Origin: Corythucha ciliata
Taxonomy: Eukaryota; Arthropoda; Insecta; Hemiptera; Tingidae
Reading direction: 5' to 3'
DNA length: 64,000 bases
NCBI GenBank assembly: GCA_038030265.1
Contig: CM075937.1
Coordinates: 25,834,198 to 25,898,197, forward strand
Each line of letters starts with the position of its first letter. Within the stretch, counting starts at the first letter, position 1. Both the position numbers and the translations under genes were made by a program. Positions 1 through 10,405 of this stretch are shown here, piece by piece. Below the pieces are notes generated by a model. That model saw only the letters and a program-made list of their open reading frames with translations, did no database searches and was not told where the DNA came from.

Positions 1-179
1 TGACCGCGATGTAAAATGATAGAGCATTTTACAGGTGGAATTCCGTCTTTTATTGGCACGCACAGTGTGATGAATAAGGGCCCATTGAATTAGTTTGACG
101 TATTTTCCTCTCTGCTAGTAGCGTAACACCACTACATCACATTATGTAATGCGTTCCCAAAAAAATATTTTATTAAGGG

Positions 180-470
180 TCTTCGAGAGCCCTTTTCCAC
201 CTGGGTCAAATCCCGCGAAAAGTCGACCTATAATTCGTGACTACAAATGAGCTCTTGTTCAGGGAGTGGCAAGACTTCCGCAAAAATCCGAAAAAAATGT
301 CAAAAGTCATAAGATTTTCTAGGCCCCAGCACTCCGAAGTTCCGCCGGTCAGCAACCAATTGCTCCAGCAGTGAATTGCACGTCTCGAAACGTTTTTGGA
401 GACGATTCTTAAGGTTTTTTTGCATTTTTTCAAAAAAGGGCTGCTCTTTAACCAAGAGCTAACTTGTGGT
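180..470. repeat. dispersed repeat, left copy
   Basis: This stretch matches 4325-4460 in the same orientation. Both carry a tract beginning TTGCTCCAGCAGTGAATT, followed by TTTTGGAGACGA and a gctgctcttt/gccgctcttt block, then a closing 'tgtggtta'. The match suggests that the tandem unit at 2-4.4 kb also has a diverged relative here, cut by the foldback element that begins at 475. No coding potential is seen. Confidence 0.55.
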
Positions 471-474
471 TATA

Positions 475-1896
475 CAGGGTGGATCCGTATAAGTGTGACA
501 AAAATTTTTGGGTAAAACTACGTTAAAAGTGGAGTAAAATGGTACCTTCGGAAGTGTCCTACGTCGATCCGTTCCGGAGTTATGATTTTTTTTGTGTTTA
601 AAAAAGTAACCAATGCTTGCTTCAAAAAATCAGTAATTTCTCGGCTTGCATCGCACCAAATCCAAAAAGTGATGCCATTTTCAGAAACCACGGAACATTT
701 CCTTTAGGATAGAGGCCATTTTATTGCTTGAAATAATCGTCAACTCCCAGAAATCTGGCATTTTTTCCATAAATTTACGTGTCCTCTAAAATTTGTCCGT
801 TTTACGAAAAGTCGCTGTACCCAAACAGCTTTCTCAACAGATTTTCGGTATATCACAAAAACTTGCCCGTCTTCTAAGTTTCCTTTTGGCGTGTTCACAT
901 TTCATGTTACCACTGACGTTTCTCACAAGAACGTCACGAGAATGCACGAAAACCGTGTTTTTACGAAACATGGACCATTGTCTACTGTATTCGTGAAGGG
1001 TGCAGGGAGATCGGCGGTAAGTGAGAACAGTATATCTTACCATGGAGAAGGCAAGAGGCATTCGATTTGGCCCCTTCCTCCACCAGTGATTCATTAAATT
1101 GTCGCCATTCAGGGGGAGGGGTATAATTGAATGCCGTTTGCCTATGATATCTTCTCCTTCCTAAAATATTCTGTCCTCCCTTTCTAAAACAGTATTTTGA
1201 CAGAAAAATATAGGCAATTGCCTATGTGCCAGGTGCCAACAATATTCGTGAAGGGTGCTCAGAGATCGGCAGAAATGGATGGGGGGGGGGGTCAAATTGA
1301 ATGTCTCTTGCCTGCGGTATCTTCTCCATGGTAAGATATCCTGTTCTCACTAACTGCCGATCTCTCCGCACCCTTCACGAATACCGTAGACAATGGTCCA
1401 TGTTTCGTAAAAACACGGTTTTTGTGCATTCTCGTGACGTTCTTGTGAGAAACGTCAGTGGTAACATGAAATGTGAACACGCCAAAAGGAAGCTTAGAAG
1501 ACGGGGAAGTTTTTGTGATACACCGAAAATCTGTTGAGAAAGCTGTTTGGGTACAGCGACTTTTCGTAAAACGGACAAATTTTAGAGGACACGTAAATTT
1601 ATGGAAAAAATGCCAGATTTCTGGGTGTTGACGATTATTTTAAGCAATAAAATGGTCTCTATCCTAAAGAAAATGTTCCGTAGTTTCTGAAAATGGCATC
1701 ACTTTTTGGATTTCGTGCGATATAAGCCGAGAAATTGCGGATTTTTTGAAGCAAGCATTGGTTACTTTTTTAAACACAAAAAAAATCATAACTCCGGAAC
1801 GGATCGACGTAAGACACTCCCGAAGGTACCATTTTACTCCACTTTTAACGTAGTTTTACCCAAAAATTTTTGTCACACTTATACGGATCCACCCTG
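475..1896. mobile_element. foldback element, TA target duplication, arms of about 600 bp
   Basis: The element begins with CAGGGTGGATCC and ends with its reverse complement, and it is flanked by TA on both sides (473-474 and 1897-1898). The left arm (475 to about 1065) and right arm (about 1325-1896) are inverted copies over almost their whole length, with few mismatches. The unpaired middle is about 250 bp. TA plus CAGGGTG ends fit the Tc1/mariner superfamily. No transposase is visible. Short frames in the two arms are mirror images of one another and are not genes. Confidence 0.85.
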
Positions 1897-2029
1897 TATG
1901 TAGGGACACTTTTTGCGAAAGTAAAAAAAACTGGGTGAAGGGGGGAAAAAATTGATGGGTGGCGATGAAAAAATATGACTGATGGATTTTCACGACTCAA
2001 ACACAGGGAGCTTGCCCCTCACTTACTTT

Positions 2030-4330
2030 TTATCAATAGCCGAATTTTAAAAAAATTGCGGGCGGTAGCTCATGGGCAGTGTTGGGCAGATAACGGAAAA
2101 AATTATCTTAGATAAAGATAAGATAACAATGAGGGCACCTTAAAATATAAGATAAAGATAAGATAAATAAAAAATTATCTTTTACTTTTAGATAAATATT
2201 AAGATAACAAAAATAAATTATTCGTTGGCTTTTAGAAGAAGCAAAGTGTCGCGTTACCTGAATTCTCGATTTTCCGCCGTCAGATTCAAATTGCTATGTT
2301 AATGGTAATGGAATGAAATAATCACAAATTCACTTAAAATCACAACCCACAGACAAAAACAGGGGAATAGACGAATAGCCCAGTCAGTAGTAGTCTTGAC
2401 CTTGACTGGCTGAAACCTAAGAGAAATAGAGAGCTAATAAAAAGCTTACTTTGAATGTTTTTGAGGGAGTTGAAAAAAATTATCTTTGTCTTTATCTGGG
2501 AATTATCTTTGTACTCGAGATAAACCGAATAGTGATAGATAAAAGATAAATAATAACCCTTCTTAAAATTCCGTCAGATAGATAAAAGATAAAATAAATA
2601 TCTAGATAATTATCTAGATAATAAATCATCTAAAGATAAACATAACGCCCAACCCTGCTCATGGGCGGGGGAAGTTGGCCGACGACCCCCATTTTTTATT
2701 ATGCGAAAAAATCCACAAAAATCTTACGAGTTCGAAATGGTGTCACACTTTATAATTAATCAGCATTGGTTCGGTCAGGGCCGGTCATCTTCCGGATTTC
2801 AGTGATTCCTGGAGTTCAGCTGTACACCTGAAGTGACTATCCAAGTCAAGGTTTGCGCTTCAGTTCATCTCGTCACGTCCGGTCAAAATGGCTGTGGTTT
2901 GTGACCATTCGGTCGTTTGACCAATGACCGAACTCTTGATGACCAATTTGTTTGTGAAGTTCATGAGCTAGGGTTACGAGTCACCAGATTTTCCAGGTTT
3001 CGTTGCAATTTTGCCAAAACTTGCACTAATTCCGGATCAAGAGTAGGATAGAGCTACCGGAACGGTGGTCGAAATTTCTGAAAGCAGTGAAATGGGGTAG
3101 GGAAGCAAACAAACGAAGATTTTGGCTCGAAAAAATTACCCAATGCAGATCTGTCGTGTCTACGTCGGTCTCAGGGAACTAGCCCTTGCAATAAATTCAG
3201 AAACCGATTTGTGAATTTATTGCAAGTTTGGAACTCCACAACATCGCCCCAATAAATATTGTTTGAGAACTAGCCCTTTGCCAACATTTTATCAATGTCC
3301 GAATTTTTAAAAATGGCGGATCATAGACATGTGAGGGGGTTAACACGCCCGATGACCTCCATTTTTTTTAAAACGTCAGAAAATCCACAAAAATCGTAGG
3401 AGTCTTAAATGGTGCCACACTTCTATGTTCAGTCATTTCGGACCGGTCAGGTCAGGTCACGAAACCTTAATTTTCACTATTCATCAAGTCTCGTGATCCC
3501 TGGAGGTCAGATTGTTACCTTTCGTGACCTTATCATTCGAAGTGACCGCTTCAGTCAACCTCGGTCACGGCTGGTCAATTGGCGTTAATTTGGGCAAGGT
3601 GGGCCTCTTTCTTCACAGACAGGCTGATGAACGGCTCAAATTGAACCAGCGACTGTTGAGCAACAATAATTTTTCCGAGCTTGACCACTCCGATCTTCAA
3701 ACAGTCGTTTGACCGATGATCGAACTCTTGGTGACCGATTTGGTTATGAAGTTCATGAGCTGGGTCCACTAGTCACCAGATTTTCCTGGTTTGGTTTCAA
3801 TTTTGGCGAGACACAAACTAATTCTGGATCAAGAGCAGTCTGGAGCTACCGGAACTCTTGTCGAGATTTTCTGGAAGTTGTAAAATGGGGTGGGGATGCA
3901 AAAAATTCAGATTTTAGCTCGAAAAAATTGAAAAGTGCAGATCTCTCCACGTCGGACTTAGGGAGCTATCCCTTCGCCGAAATTTTATCAACGGCCGAAT
4001 TTTCAAAAATGGCGGTTCATAGGCATGAGAGTGGGGTAACATGCCTGATGACCTCCACTTTTTTTTTCACGTCAAAAAATCCACAAAAATCGTACGAGTT
4101 CAAAATGGTGTAATACTTTATAATTCATCGGATAGCATTGGGTCGGTCCGGTCCGGTCAGGAAGAAGGAGTCTTCTTCCGGACTTCAGTGATTCCTTGAG
4201 GTCAGCTGTACACCTCAGATGACTATCCAATTCGAGGTTGGTAGTTCGGTCCATTTCGGTCACGTCCGGCCAAAATGGCTGTGGTTTGTGACCATTCGGT
4301 CATTTGAGCGGTGAGCGAACCTTTGATGTT
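2030..4330. repeat. tandem array of about 0.7-kb units (2.5 copies)
   Basis: Three units start with related text at about 2030, 3281 and 3978 (TATCAA..CCGAATTTT, then a diverged AAAAATGGCGG block, a poly-T tract, and AAATCCACAAAAATC). Unit 1 is about 660 bp once the inserted hAT element (2077-2657) is subtracted, unit 2 is about 700 bp, and unit 3 is partial and ends near 4330. The units are rich in TGACC and GGTCA pentamers. A 134-codon frame at 3709-4113 runs through the repeat and shows no protein-like pattern, so I do not call it a gene. Confidence 0.75.
2077..2657. mobile_element. hAT-type MITE with GATAA-rich interior
   Basis: The 8-bp target duplication CTCATGGG is present at 2069-2076 and 2658-2665. 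The ends are CAGTGTTGGGC and GCCCAACCCTG, a typical hAT inverted terminus. The 581-bp interior is dominated by GATAA/TTATC repeats, and no coding frame is present. It lies inside unit 1 of the tandem array, so it is younger than that unit. Confidence 0.88.
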
Positions 4331-4704
4331 GCTCCAGCAGTGAATTCCACTGCTCATAGCCCGAAGCCTCAAAGCCAATTTTGGAGACGACTTTTAAGGT
4401 TTTGTTTGAATTTTTCCGAAAGTTACGCCGCTCTTTGATCAAGATCTGACTTTGTGGTTACGATATATCAGTTGGCTTTTCGAGGAAGTAAAAATCCTTG
4501 GTAAAGAGGACAAATTAATTGGTTCAAATCTGTTTATACATCTGATCCAGTCAAAAATTAAGCTGTGGGAACTGATTTGAACATATTCAAAACCGTTTTC
4601 ACCGTACCGTATCGAGGATAATAAAAATACGTACACCACTACAGTCAAGGCGCTTTAGTGAATAGGATTGTATTATTTCGAACCAAATCGTTGGAAAGCC
4701 TTAA

Positions 4705-4951
4705 GCGCCCCATACACTATGCGATTGCCTGCAGGCCGTCGCCTCAAGAGGCGACCGTCCGGCCAAAATCGACGGGTATCATACACTGTCAGTCAACGAT
4801 CTCACGTCCGATCCTAGCCGGTCCTACGGCCACACACCTTCAGTTTTCACGGACTGCAGTCCATGGCCTTCAGATTAACTGAAAATGTGTGGGTAACCCC
4901 GATCGACGGCCTCGCTATTGCCTTCAGTGAAACTGACAGTGTATGGGGCGC
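4705..4951. mobile_element. MITE family with GCGCCCCATACACT ends, copy 1
   Basis: The inverted ends read GCGCCCCATACACT and GTGTATGGGGCGC. The interior is homologous, in opposite orientation, to 16395-16629, including a shared block around ACGATCTCACGTCCGATCC. It is non-coding and about 247 bp long. The flanking target duplication is not clear in this copy. Confidence 0.75.
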
Positions 4952-5059
4952 ACTGTCTGTATTTTCTCGCACTAGTGTGATAATGAAATCGATTCTCGCA
5001 CTGGGGGTCACAAAGTTGTCAATTTCTAAACGCTGGAGGAGGCTTCAGCGAGCGGTAAA

Positions 5060-5372
5060 GGTTTTTTTTTTCTAGGGTACGGACTCGGGTCTACCGAGCC
5101 CGCTGGTGGCTAAGCTCTTAAGCGGCTCTTATACCATACCCTGGGGTTTCTATCACCTGTGAACTTCACACCCGTACTACGCGGGCGCTTCGGTCATTGC
5201 GCGGTTTGTCGTACGCGCACCGCGTGAACGCCCACACGAAGCCGAGTGCGCCGTGTCACAGCTCGCCGCAGCCTATAGTGTAGTGGGCAATAGCTGGATT
5301 CGAACCCAGGCCCGCTAGGTTGCGAAGCGAGTATTGTATCCATTACACTATCGAGGCGCGCCCGTGAAACGG
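5060..5372 (-). mobile_element. tRNA-derived SINE
   Basis: Read on the minus strand, the element has a tRNA-like head (about 5357-5283) with a box A (TAGTGTAATGG) and a box B (GGTTCGAATCC) at tRNA-like spacing. An unrelated GC-rich body of about 200 bp follows, and then a poly(A) tract of 10 near 5062-5071. The anticodon arm does not fold into a normal 5-bp stem with a 7-nt loop, and the acceptor stem pairs poorly. This is therefore a SINE head and not a working tRNA gene. The internal Pol III promoter looks intact. Confidence 0.82.
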
Positions 5373-6050
5373 GTTATTCTAGGGTACCTATGTGAAGAGA
5401 AGTAAATTTAAAACACACAGTTTTGTGATGCTATGAATAACCGGCACCCCCTCCCCCAGGGGGCCTTACGAGAGCCCCTTACTTAGAGAGCACATTACGA
5501 ACCCGTGAGAAAATGCCACGAGATGCGGTTGCTATGGCAGGATAAAGTTATTTATATTAAATACGGCGGTACCCAAGTACCACCGGTTGAACAACATCCC
5601 ACCCCTCGCCCACCACCCATAAATACCTACTTGATTGTTGACTATTTTAATGAATTGATTACCTATTTTAGTATTTCCTTTTCAAGAAATGGACATTTTT
5701 GTTTTCTAGATGTCGTAATTTTTTAAAATTACGGAAAGAGGAGCCACTTCGTGAAATGGACATCCATTTCATGAAGTGAACAATTTCGCTAAGTGGATGC
5801 GACATATACATATAATAATATGTATGTATTTTGGCCGTTTTCTTGTTAGCACGATAACTCTCGAAGAAATCAATTTAGCGGAACGCGCTTTGTTCCAAAA
5901 AACAGTATAGTCATAAGACCTCGGTCGGTATTGCATTTGGGCCAAATCAATTGACTTGGTGGTGGTGGGGGAGAGAAATAGGGCTTGAACTGGTCAAAAA
6001 TCACGACAATTCACCAGTTGATTCTAGACGCATTATCTTCGGTACGATGA
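5373..6050. other. non-coding stretch with one small hairpin
   Basis: No gene is recognisable. A short perfect-stem palindrome lies at 5745-5778 (CACTTCGTGAAATG paired with CATTTCATGAAGTG, apart from one mismatch). Confidence 0.4.
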
Positions 6051-6054
6051 TTCC

Positions 6055-6670
6055 ATTTTGAAGTAGCCTTTGATTTCCATTTTAATTTTTTGAAAGCGGT
6101 GAGGGGGTGGTCCTCCCGGGGTGGAAGTGTAAAAATATTGTTAAATCTCACTAGCGCTCTCAAATTCGGATCAAAAATTCAATTTAACAAAAACCCTAGA
6201 TTACTGTCGAGATTTCTCGAAAAATTTGATGTGCATGGTTGGGAGGGCATAATAGGCAAGATATTTCAAAAAAATTGCTAAAATTCACACGTTTATCTAG
6301 CCACATTAAAATTTGGCTGAAAAATGAATGCAACAAGCACCATAAATTACTATAGATATGTAAAAACAAATTCAAGGGGGGGGGGAATGATAAGGGATGC
6401 AATTTTTAAAAAACGCCAAACGGTACTCATTTATCCCAGCGCTTCAAAATTCATTTCAAAAATCTAATGTATCAACGGCCTTCGATTACCATTTAAATTT
6501 CTTCAAAAAGTTAATTCGGAGAAGGGCCACGATAGGGGAAGAAATTTGATGAAATGCCATGCAATGTGAATTTGCCAAAATTCACAAGTTTATCCTAAAA
6601 TTTGGCGCAAAAATTAATAAAACAAAGCCCTTCAAAAACCACGGAAACTTATGACAATTGTTGTCGAGAG
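6055..6670. repeat. degenerate tandem repeat, period about 145 bp
   Basis: Four to five diverged units share the order: a poly-A/AAAATTT block, 'acaagtttatc' or similar, TAAAATTTGG, then a 'cctagattac / cttcgattacc / ccataaattac' block and AAATTTC. The units fall near 6060, 6190, 6340, 6475 and 6630. No coding potential is seen. Confidence 0.45.
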
Positions 6671-8322
6671 GGGGGTGAAAATATGGGAAAAGAAGTTCGG
6701 CTTAAGCAAACCCGGCAGCAAACAGTATGTGGGAGGGTCAAACACTAACGAAACAAATTATGGTATCAACATTATTACTTCTGGGACGGCTTAGGATACC
6801 CGTATACGAAAAGAAACGCACTCTTTCTTACCGCCAGCTGCGGGAGCGAAAATGTTTGACGATGAAATCATCCAGATGTTTGTTAGAATGCCAAACAAAT
6901 TCGCTCAGCGACAAAGAAAATGCATCGACGCCTCAGAGCCTCATCATGTGAGGAAAATTCCTACTAAGGGATGAGTGGAGTCAAAATGCTGACCGCGGGT
7001 GGGTGTGCAGCAAAAAATGGTAAAATAGAACCGTTTTTCTGACGGCTCAACTTTCAATGGGGGATGTGGGGGCAAGCCAGTAGATTTAGCTGTTTATCGC
7101 GAGCTGTTTATCGTGAGGAGTTACCGTCTTTCGTTGGAATTATATTTCGCTATATCATTGTGAGCCTCTAAGACATCTTCAGTTTGGCTGTATTCAACCC
7201 ATTTCTTAAACTTTGGGGCAATTTTGTCCGATTGTCGAGATTCCGGCGACATTTTTCTGGCGACCTACCTATAATGAATGCACTGGGTATGACAGACCCA
7301 GTGCTTAAGTAGGGTAATTTTCATTTATTTTGGGGCATTATTGAGTGATAGGTTCATTTTGAGGGTAAAGTTTCTCTTTCGCTTGCAGTGCAAGATACTC
7401 GCTCAGTGGCGTTCGTTTTGGTTGGCCTTGCGCATGGGAAGAAGTTTTTGTAAGCGTAAAATATTGTTCCATATCTCGTTCCATTATTTTTTGTACATCT
7501 AGACCCGTCAAAATAATAAAAGCCAGTTATGAATCTCGTCAGATGTAACTCGTTCCCGAATAGATTGCAGTGTGCACGCATTTGGTTTGTGCTAAATTCG
7601 CTAACAACACTATTCTGATAGCTGGCATTATTTTTGTTTTGTAACTGGATTGTTTAGGTACTACAGTTGAACCAAACTCTGATGGAATTTTTCAACAAAA
7701 TTTCCAGATGTAAATGGACCTAATCACATGTAAAACAAATTGGTTTTATTGATTTTTACGTTCCGTTAGATTGTGGTTCAACTCTATATTTTTTCAATTA
7801 CACATTTTCCACCTTTTTCATTATTCCGAGATTACTGTATGGGCGACTGGCTTTGATCACCCAACTCGAGCTCAATCTCCGAAACAGTTGAAAACATAAA
7901 CGTTTTTTATGGGCGTTGGCATTTCTGAAATGGTTCAAATCGGCCATGAACCTCTAAATAAATAATGTGACATCTCAAAATAGGAATTTATGAGACAAAT
8001 AATGCCGAAAATCAAGTACAAAATATAGCTGGATCTAATAGACCCAGCTCACGCATTCGTGGTGATTTCAAACGTCATGCATACTAGGGTTTAGATGATA
8101 ATTTCTCTCACTTTTCACTCCCCCCCCCCCATTCAAACCGAAGATCGTTGCGGGATATTTTGCGCGTGATTTTGAGTCTCCCAGAATTTCACTGCCTCCC
8201 TCAATAAATAGTTTTCAACTCGATATACACGTTGTGAAAATACATTTCAAGGTCCTAAAGAAGAGATAAAGTAACCTGCCTAAGTGCATCAAATTCAAAA
8301 TTTTACGATACAACAGCCATAA
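6671..8322. other. non-coding, nothing recognised
   Basis: The stretch is AT-rich with only short frames that lack protein-like patterns. A small palindrome (GCACTGGGT ... ACCCAGTGC) sits at about 7269-7293, and a run of 11 C lies near 8120-8130. Confidence 0.35.
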
Positions 8323-8471
8323 TAGGTCTTTTTGGGCGACCTACAAAAGCTGCAAAAGTTACAAATTTGTAGGTTGTATACATAGCAACATGTGTTCAAT
8401 TGGTTTAAAAACTACACAAATTGCAAATTTTGTAACTTGTGTAGGTTTGGAGGGTCGCCCGAAAAGACCTA
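8323..8471. mobile_element. small MITE / inverted repeat
   Basis: The ends TAGGTCTTTTTGGGCGACC and GGTCGCCCGAAAAGACCTA are inverted, and pairing continues inward through CTACA..AAGTTACAAATT. The element is about 149 bp and non-coding. The family is not identified, and no sure target duplication is seen. Confidence 0.7.
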
Positions 8472-8928
8472 ATGTGACACCCAAACAGGTGCACAACGTT
8501 GACTGCATATTTTTCAGCTCATCGTTTTAATTATTTATTTCAATACAATTTGTTTGTTTTTACTTTGGATTTACATTTTTGCCGTTTCGATGCACTCAAG
8601 TCAAGAAGTGCTAACACTTCTCTTTTGCCGTGCGACCGTTAATACGTTGGTTAATACGCTCTTATTTGGCGGGTTTTAAACGCGGGTATTTTCTCTGTAT
8701 GTGTAGTTCGTATGTTTACCGAGCTTTGAATATTACGAGTTAGTAGTCACCGTTTTCGCTATCCTCAGGATATAAGCTGAAAAACGTTCGAAATGAGAAA
8801 CATTTGACCAATGATACACAGAGGAAAAAACGAAAACATCGTTAAAGAGTTGGTCCGTTGATGACTTGAAGGTCAAGTCTGATAAGCCCCCCCCCCCATC
8901 GTCAACTCGTCAACGATTTTTTTTTTGC

Positions 8929-9960
8929 AATACCTCCTCGAGAAGCGATGACGTGAACGTCCAAGACACTGGAGTTGGTTGGATTAAAGAAAACGTCTCG
9001 TTCACAGTGTTTATTTTTCCGAACCGGTTTTCAACTATTAATAGTCATCTTCAGGGATGCTGCGACAGTTTAATTTTAATCAATAAGTAACGTACGAAAA
9101 TAAATAAGTAATAAATACATTGACAGTGGTTGTCATTAACTGAATGCTACGTGGGCTTTCACCGGTCTAGCCGCGTTTATAAGCGATAACGAATTTAGGA
9201 GAGGGGAACGAGCCATTTCTAATCTTTCGTTTAAGACCCTATCATTTCCATTTAAATTAAACTCCTGGAAAATCTCGGTCGCTTCCAGACAGTCCATGAA
9301 TTTTCCTTTCGGAGCGAAGTGTAGTAAAGTCGCCTCGTGCTGTCCACTGTTTTGCCCTTCACAGTTGTCGACGTGGAGCTTAAATCGAGAGTTCGAGCGA
9401 GTTGTGTGTTCACGTAGCCGGTATTTAAGAGCGCGACCAACCTGACCAATGTAGAAGGCCTCTTCACATCTACCACACTTTAACCTCTAAATGCCACTCC
9501 GGTTCTCGAATTTCACGGCGTCTTTCAAAAAAGAAAACTTTTCTTTCAGGGTACCTGTCGATTTGTAGCCGATTCCATACCCTTTACGTCTCAGAATACT
9601 ACCTATTTTGTCCGAAAGTGGCCCTAGGTATGGAAGCCTCATCCATTTCTCCTAAATTCGTTATCGCTTATAAACGCGGCTAGACCGGTGAAAGCCCACG
9701 TAGCATTCAGTTAATGACAACCACTGTGTGGAAATACTTATATTTTACTAACGACAAGGGCTTCCCTTTAAAGAACGTAGGCATTCAATTATTTATTAAC
9801 TTATTTATTTATTTATTACTTATTTATTTTCGTACGTTACTTATTGATTAAAATTAAACTGTCGCAGCATCCCTGAAGATGACTATTAATAGTTGAAAAC
9901 CGGTTCGGAAAAATAAACACTGTGAACGAGACGTTTTCTTTAATCCAACCAACTCCTGTG
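8929..9960 (-). mobile_element. Penelope-like element copy 1, truncated, inverted arms
   Basis: Inverted arms (8955-9195 and about 9651-9957) enclose a reading frame for a GIY-YIG endonuclease on the minus strand. The element is flanked by near-identical direct repeats GATTTTTTTTTTGC (8915-8928) and the same with one T fewer (9961-9973), as expected for a variable-length target duplication. Outside the duplication, GTCAAC and GTTGA blocks mirror each other, so the insertion split an older palindrome. Each arm contains a CTGAAGATG / short stem / GAAAACCGGTTC / AATAAA motif. The reverse transcriptase part is absent, so the copy is 5'-truncated. The right arm holds an extra 70-80 bp near 9728-9800. 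Confidence 0.82.
9136..9642 (-). pseudogene. Penelope-type GIY-YIG endonuclease C-terminus with one internal stop
   Basis: Read on the minus strand, this 169-codon frame begins LPYLGPLSDKIGSILRRKGY, the linker that precedes the endonuclease in Penelope-like elements. It continues through CGRCEEAFYIGQVGRALKYR and LREH to a stop in the left arm (9136-9138). The visible GIY-YIG features are the CxxC pair, the YIG triplet, the Gx4LxxRLxEH helix and a later conserved E (QHEA / LEATEIF). A single TAG at about 9487, where a Tyr codon is expected just before the LKC motif, breaks the frame. In intact family members the domain nicks DNA for target-primed integration. This copy is probably dead. Confidence 0.85.
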
Positions 9961-10080
9961 GATTTTTTTTTGCGTTGATGAGTTGACCGGTTGATGAGTC
10001 GTATACCACCCGGCCTTAACAAATGTGTGGAAAAACCATGGTGGAAGGAACAAGTGGCGGGAGTGAAACGCATTTTTCGT

Positions 10081-10240
10081 GAAGCCGGTCGCCATTACTA
10101 CATACCATCTGTTATCAGGTCTCAGCCATCAAAAACATTGACAATTTGATACTTCATCTGTGAAAAAGTGATAATTTACCCTTCCGTCCTCTCTAGGAGA
10201 ATGATAACAGATGGTGTGTAATAACGGAAAACCGGGCTTC
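10081..10240. mobile_element. small MITE with GAAGCC ends
   Basis: Inverted ends GAAGCCGG and CCGGGCTTC continue inward to ACCATCTGTTATCA and TGATAACAGATGGT. The element is 160 bp and non-coding. Confidence 0.65.
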
Positions 10241-10255
10241 ACATGTTTATACACA

Positions 10256-10405
10256 AGGTCTATTCGTTTGTCATCCGGAGCTGCACTATTAGCACTGAAA
10301 GTACTAACCTTCCATTATTTTTTCGCGTTATTTCACATGATAACCCGGGAGGTTACAAAATTTCGTGCTGCTCGGAGTAGTCCGGGACGACAAACGAATA
10401 GACCT
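10256..10405. repeat. inverted repeat pair
   Basis: AGGTCTATTCGTTTGTC at 10256-10272 is repeated in reverse complement at 10389-10405. A less perfect inner pairing involves CCGGAGC. It is probably another short inverted-repeat element next to the previous one. Confidence 0.55.

Noticed and set aside
793..1578. Several 60-86 codon frames on both strands
   Set aside because: They are mirror images in the two arms of a foldback element and show no protein-like features.
3709..4113. A 134-codon frame
   Set aside because: It lies wholly in a tandem repeat whose other units do not keep the frame.
5283..5357. A tRNA gene on the minus strand
   Set aside because: The A and B boxes are good, but the acceptor and anticodon stems do not pair normally, and a SINE body with a poly(A) tail follows.
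8960..9957. A clear hammerhead ribozyme in the Penelope-like arms
   Set aside because: CTGANGA and GAAA are present, but helix II lacks the closing pair and the cleavage-site strand was not found. Kept only as a motif finding.
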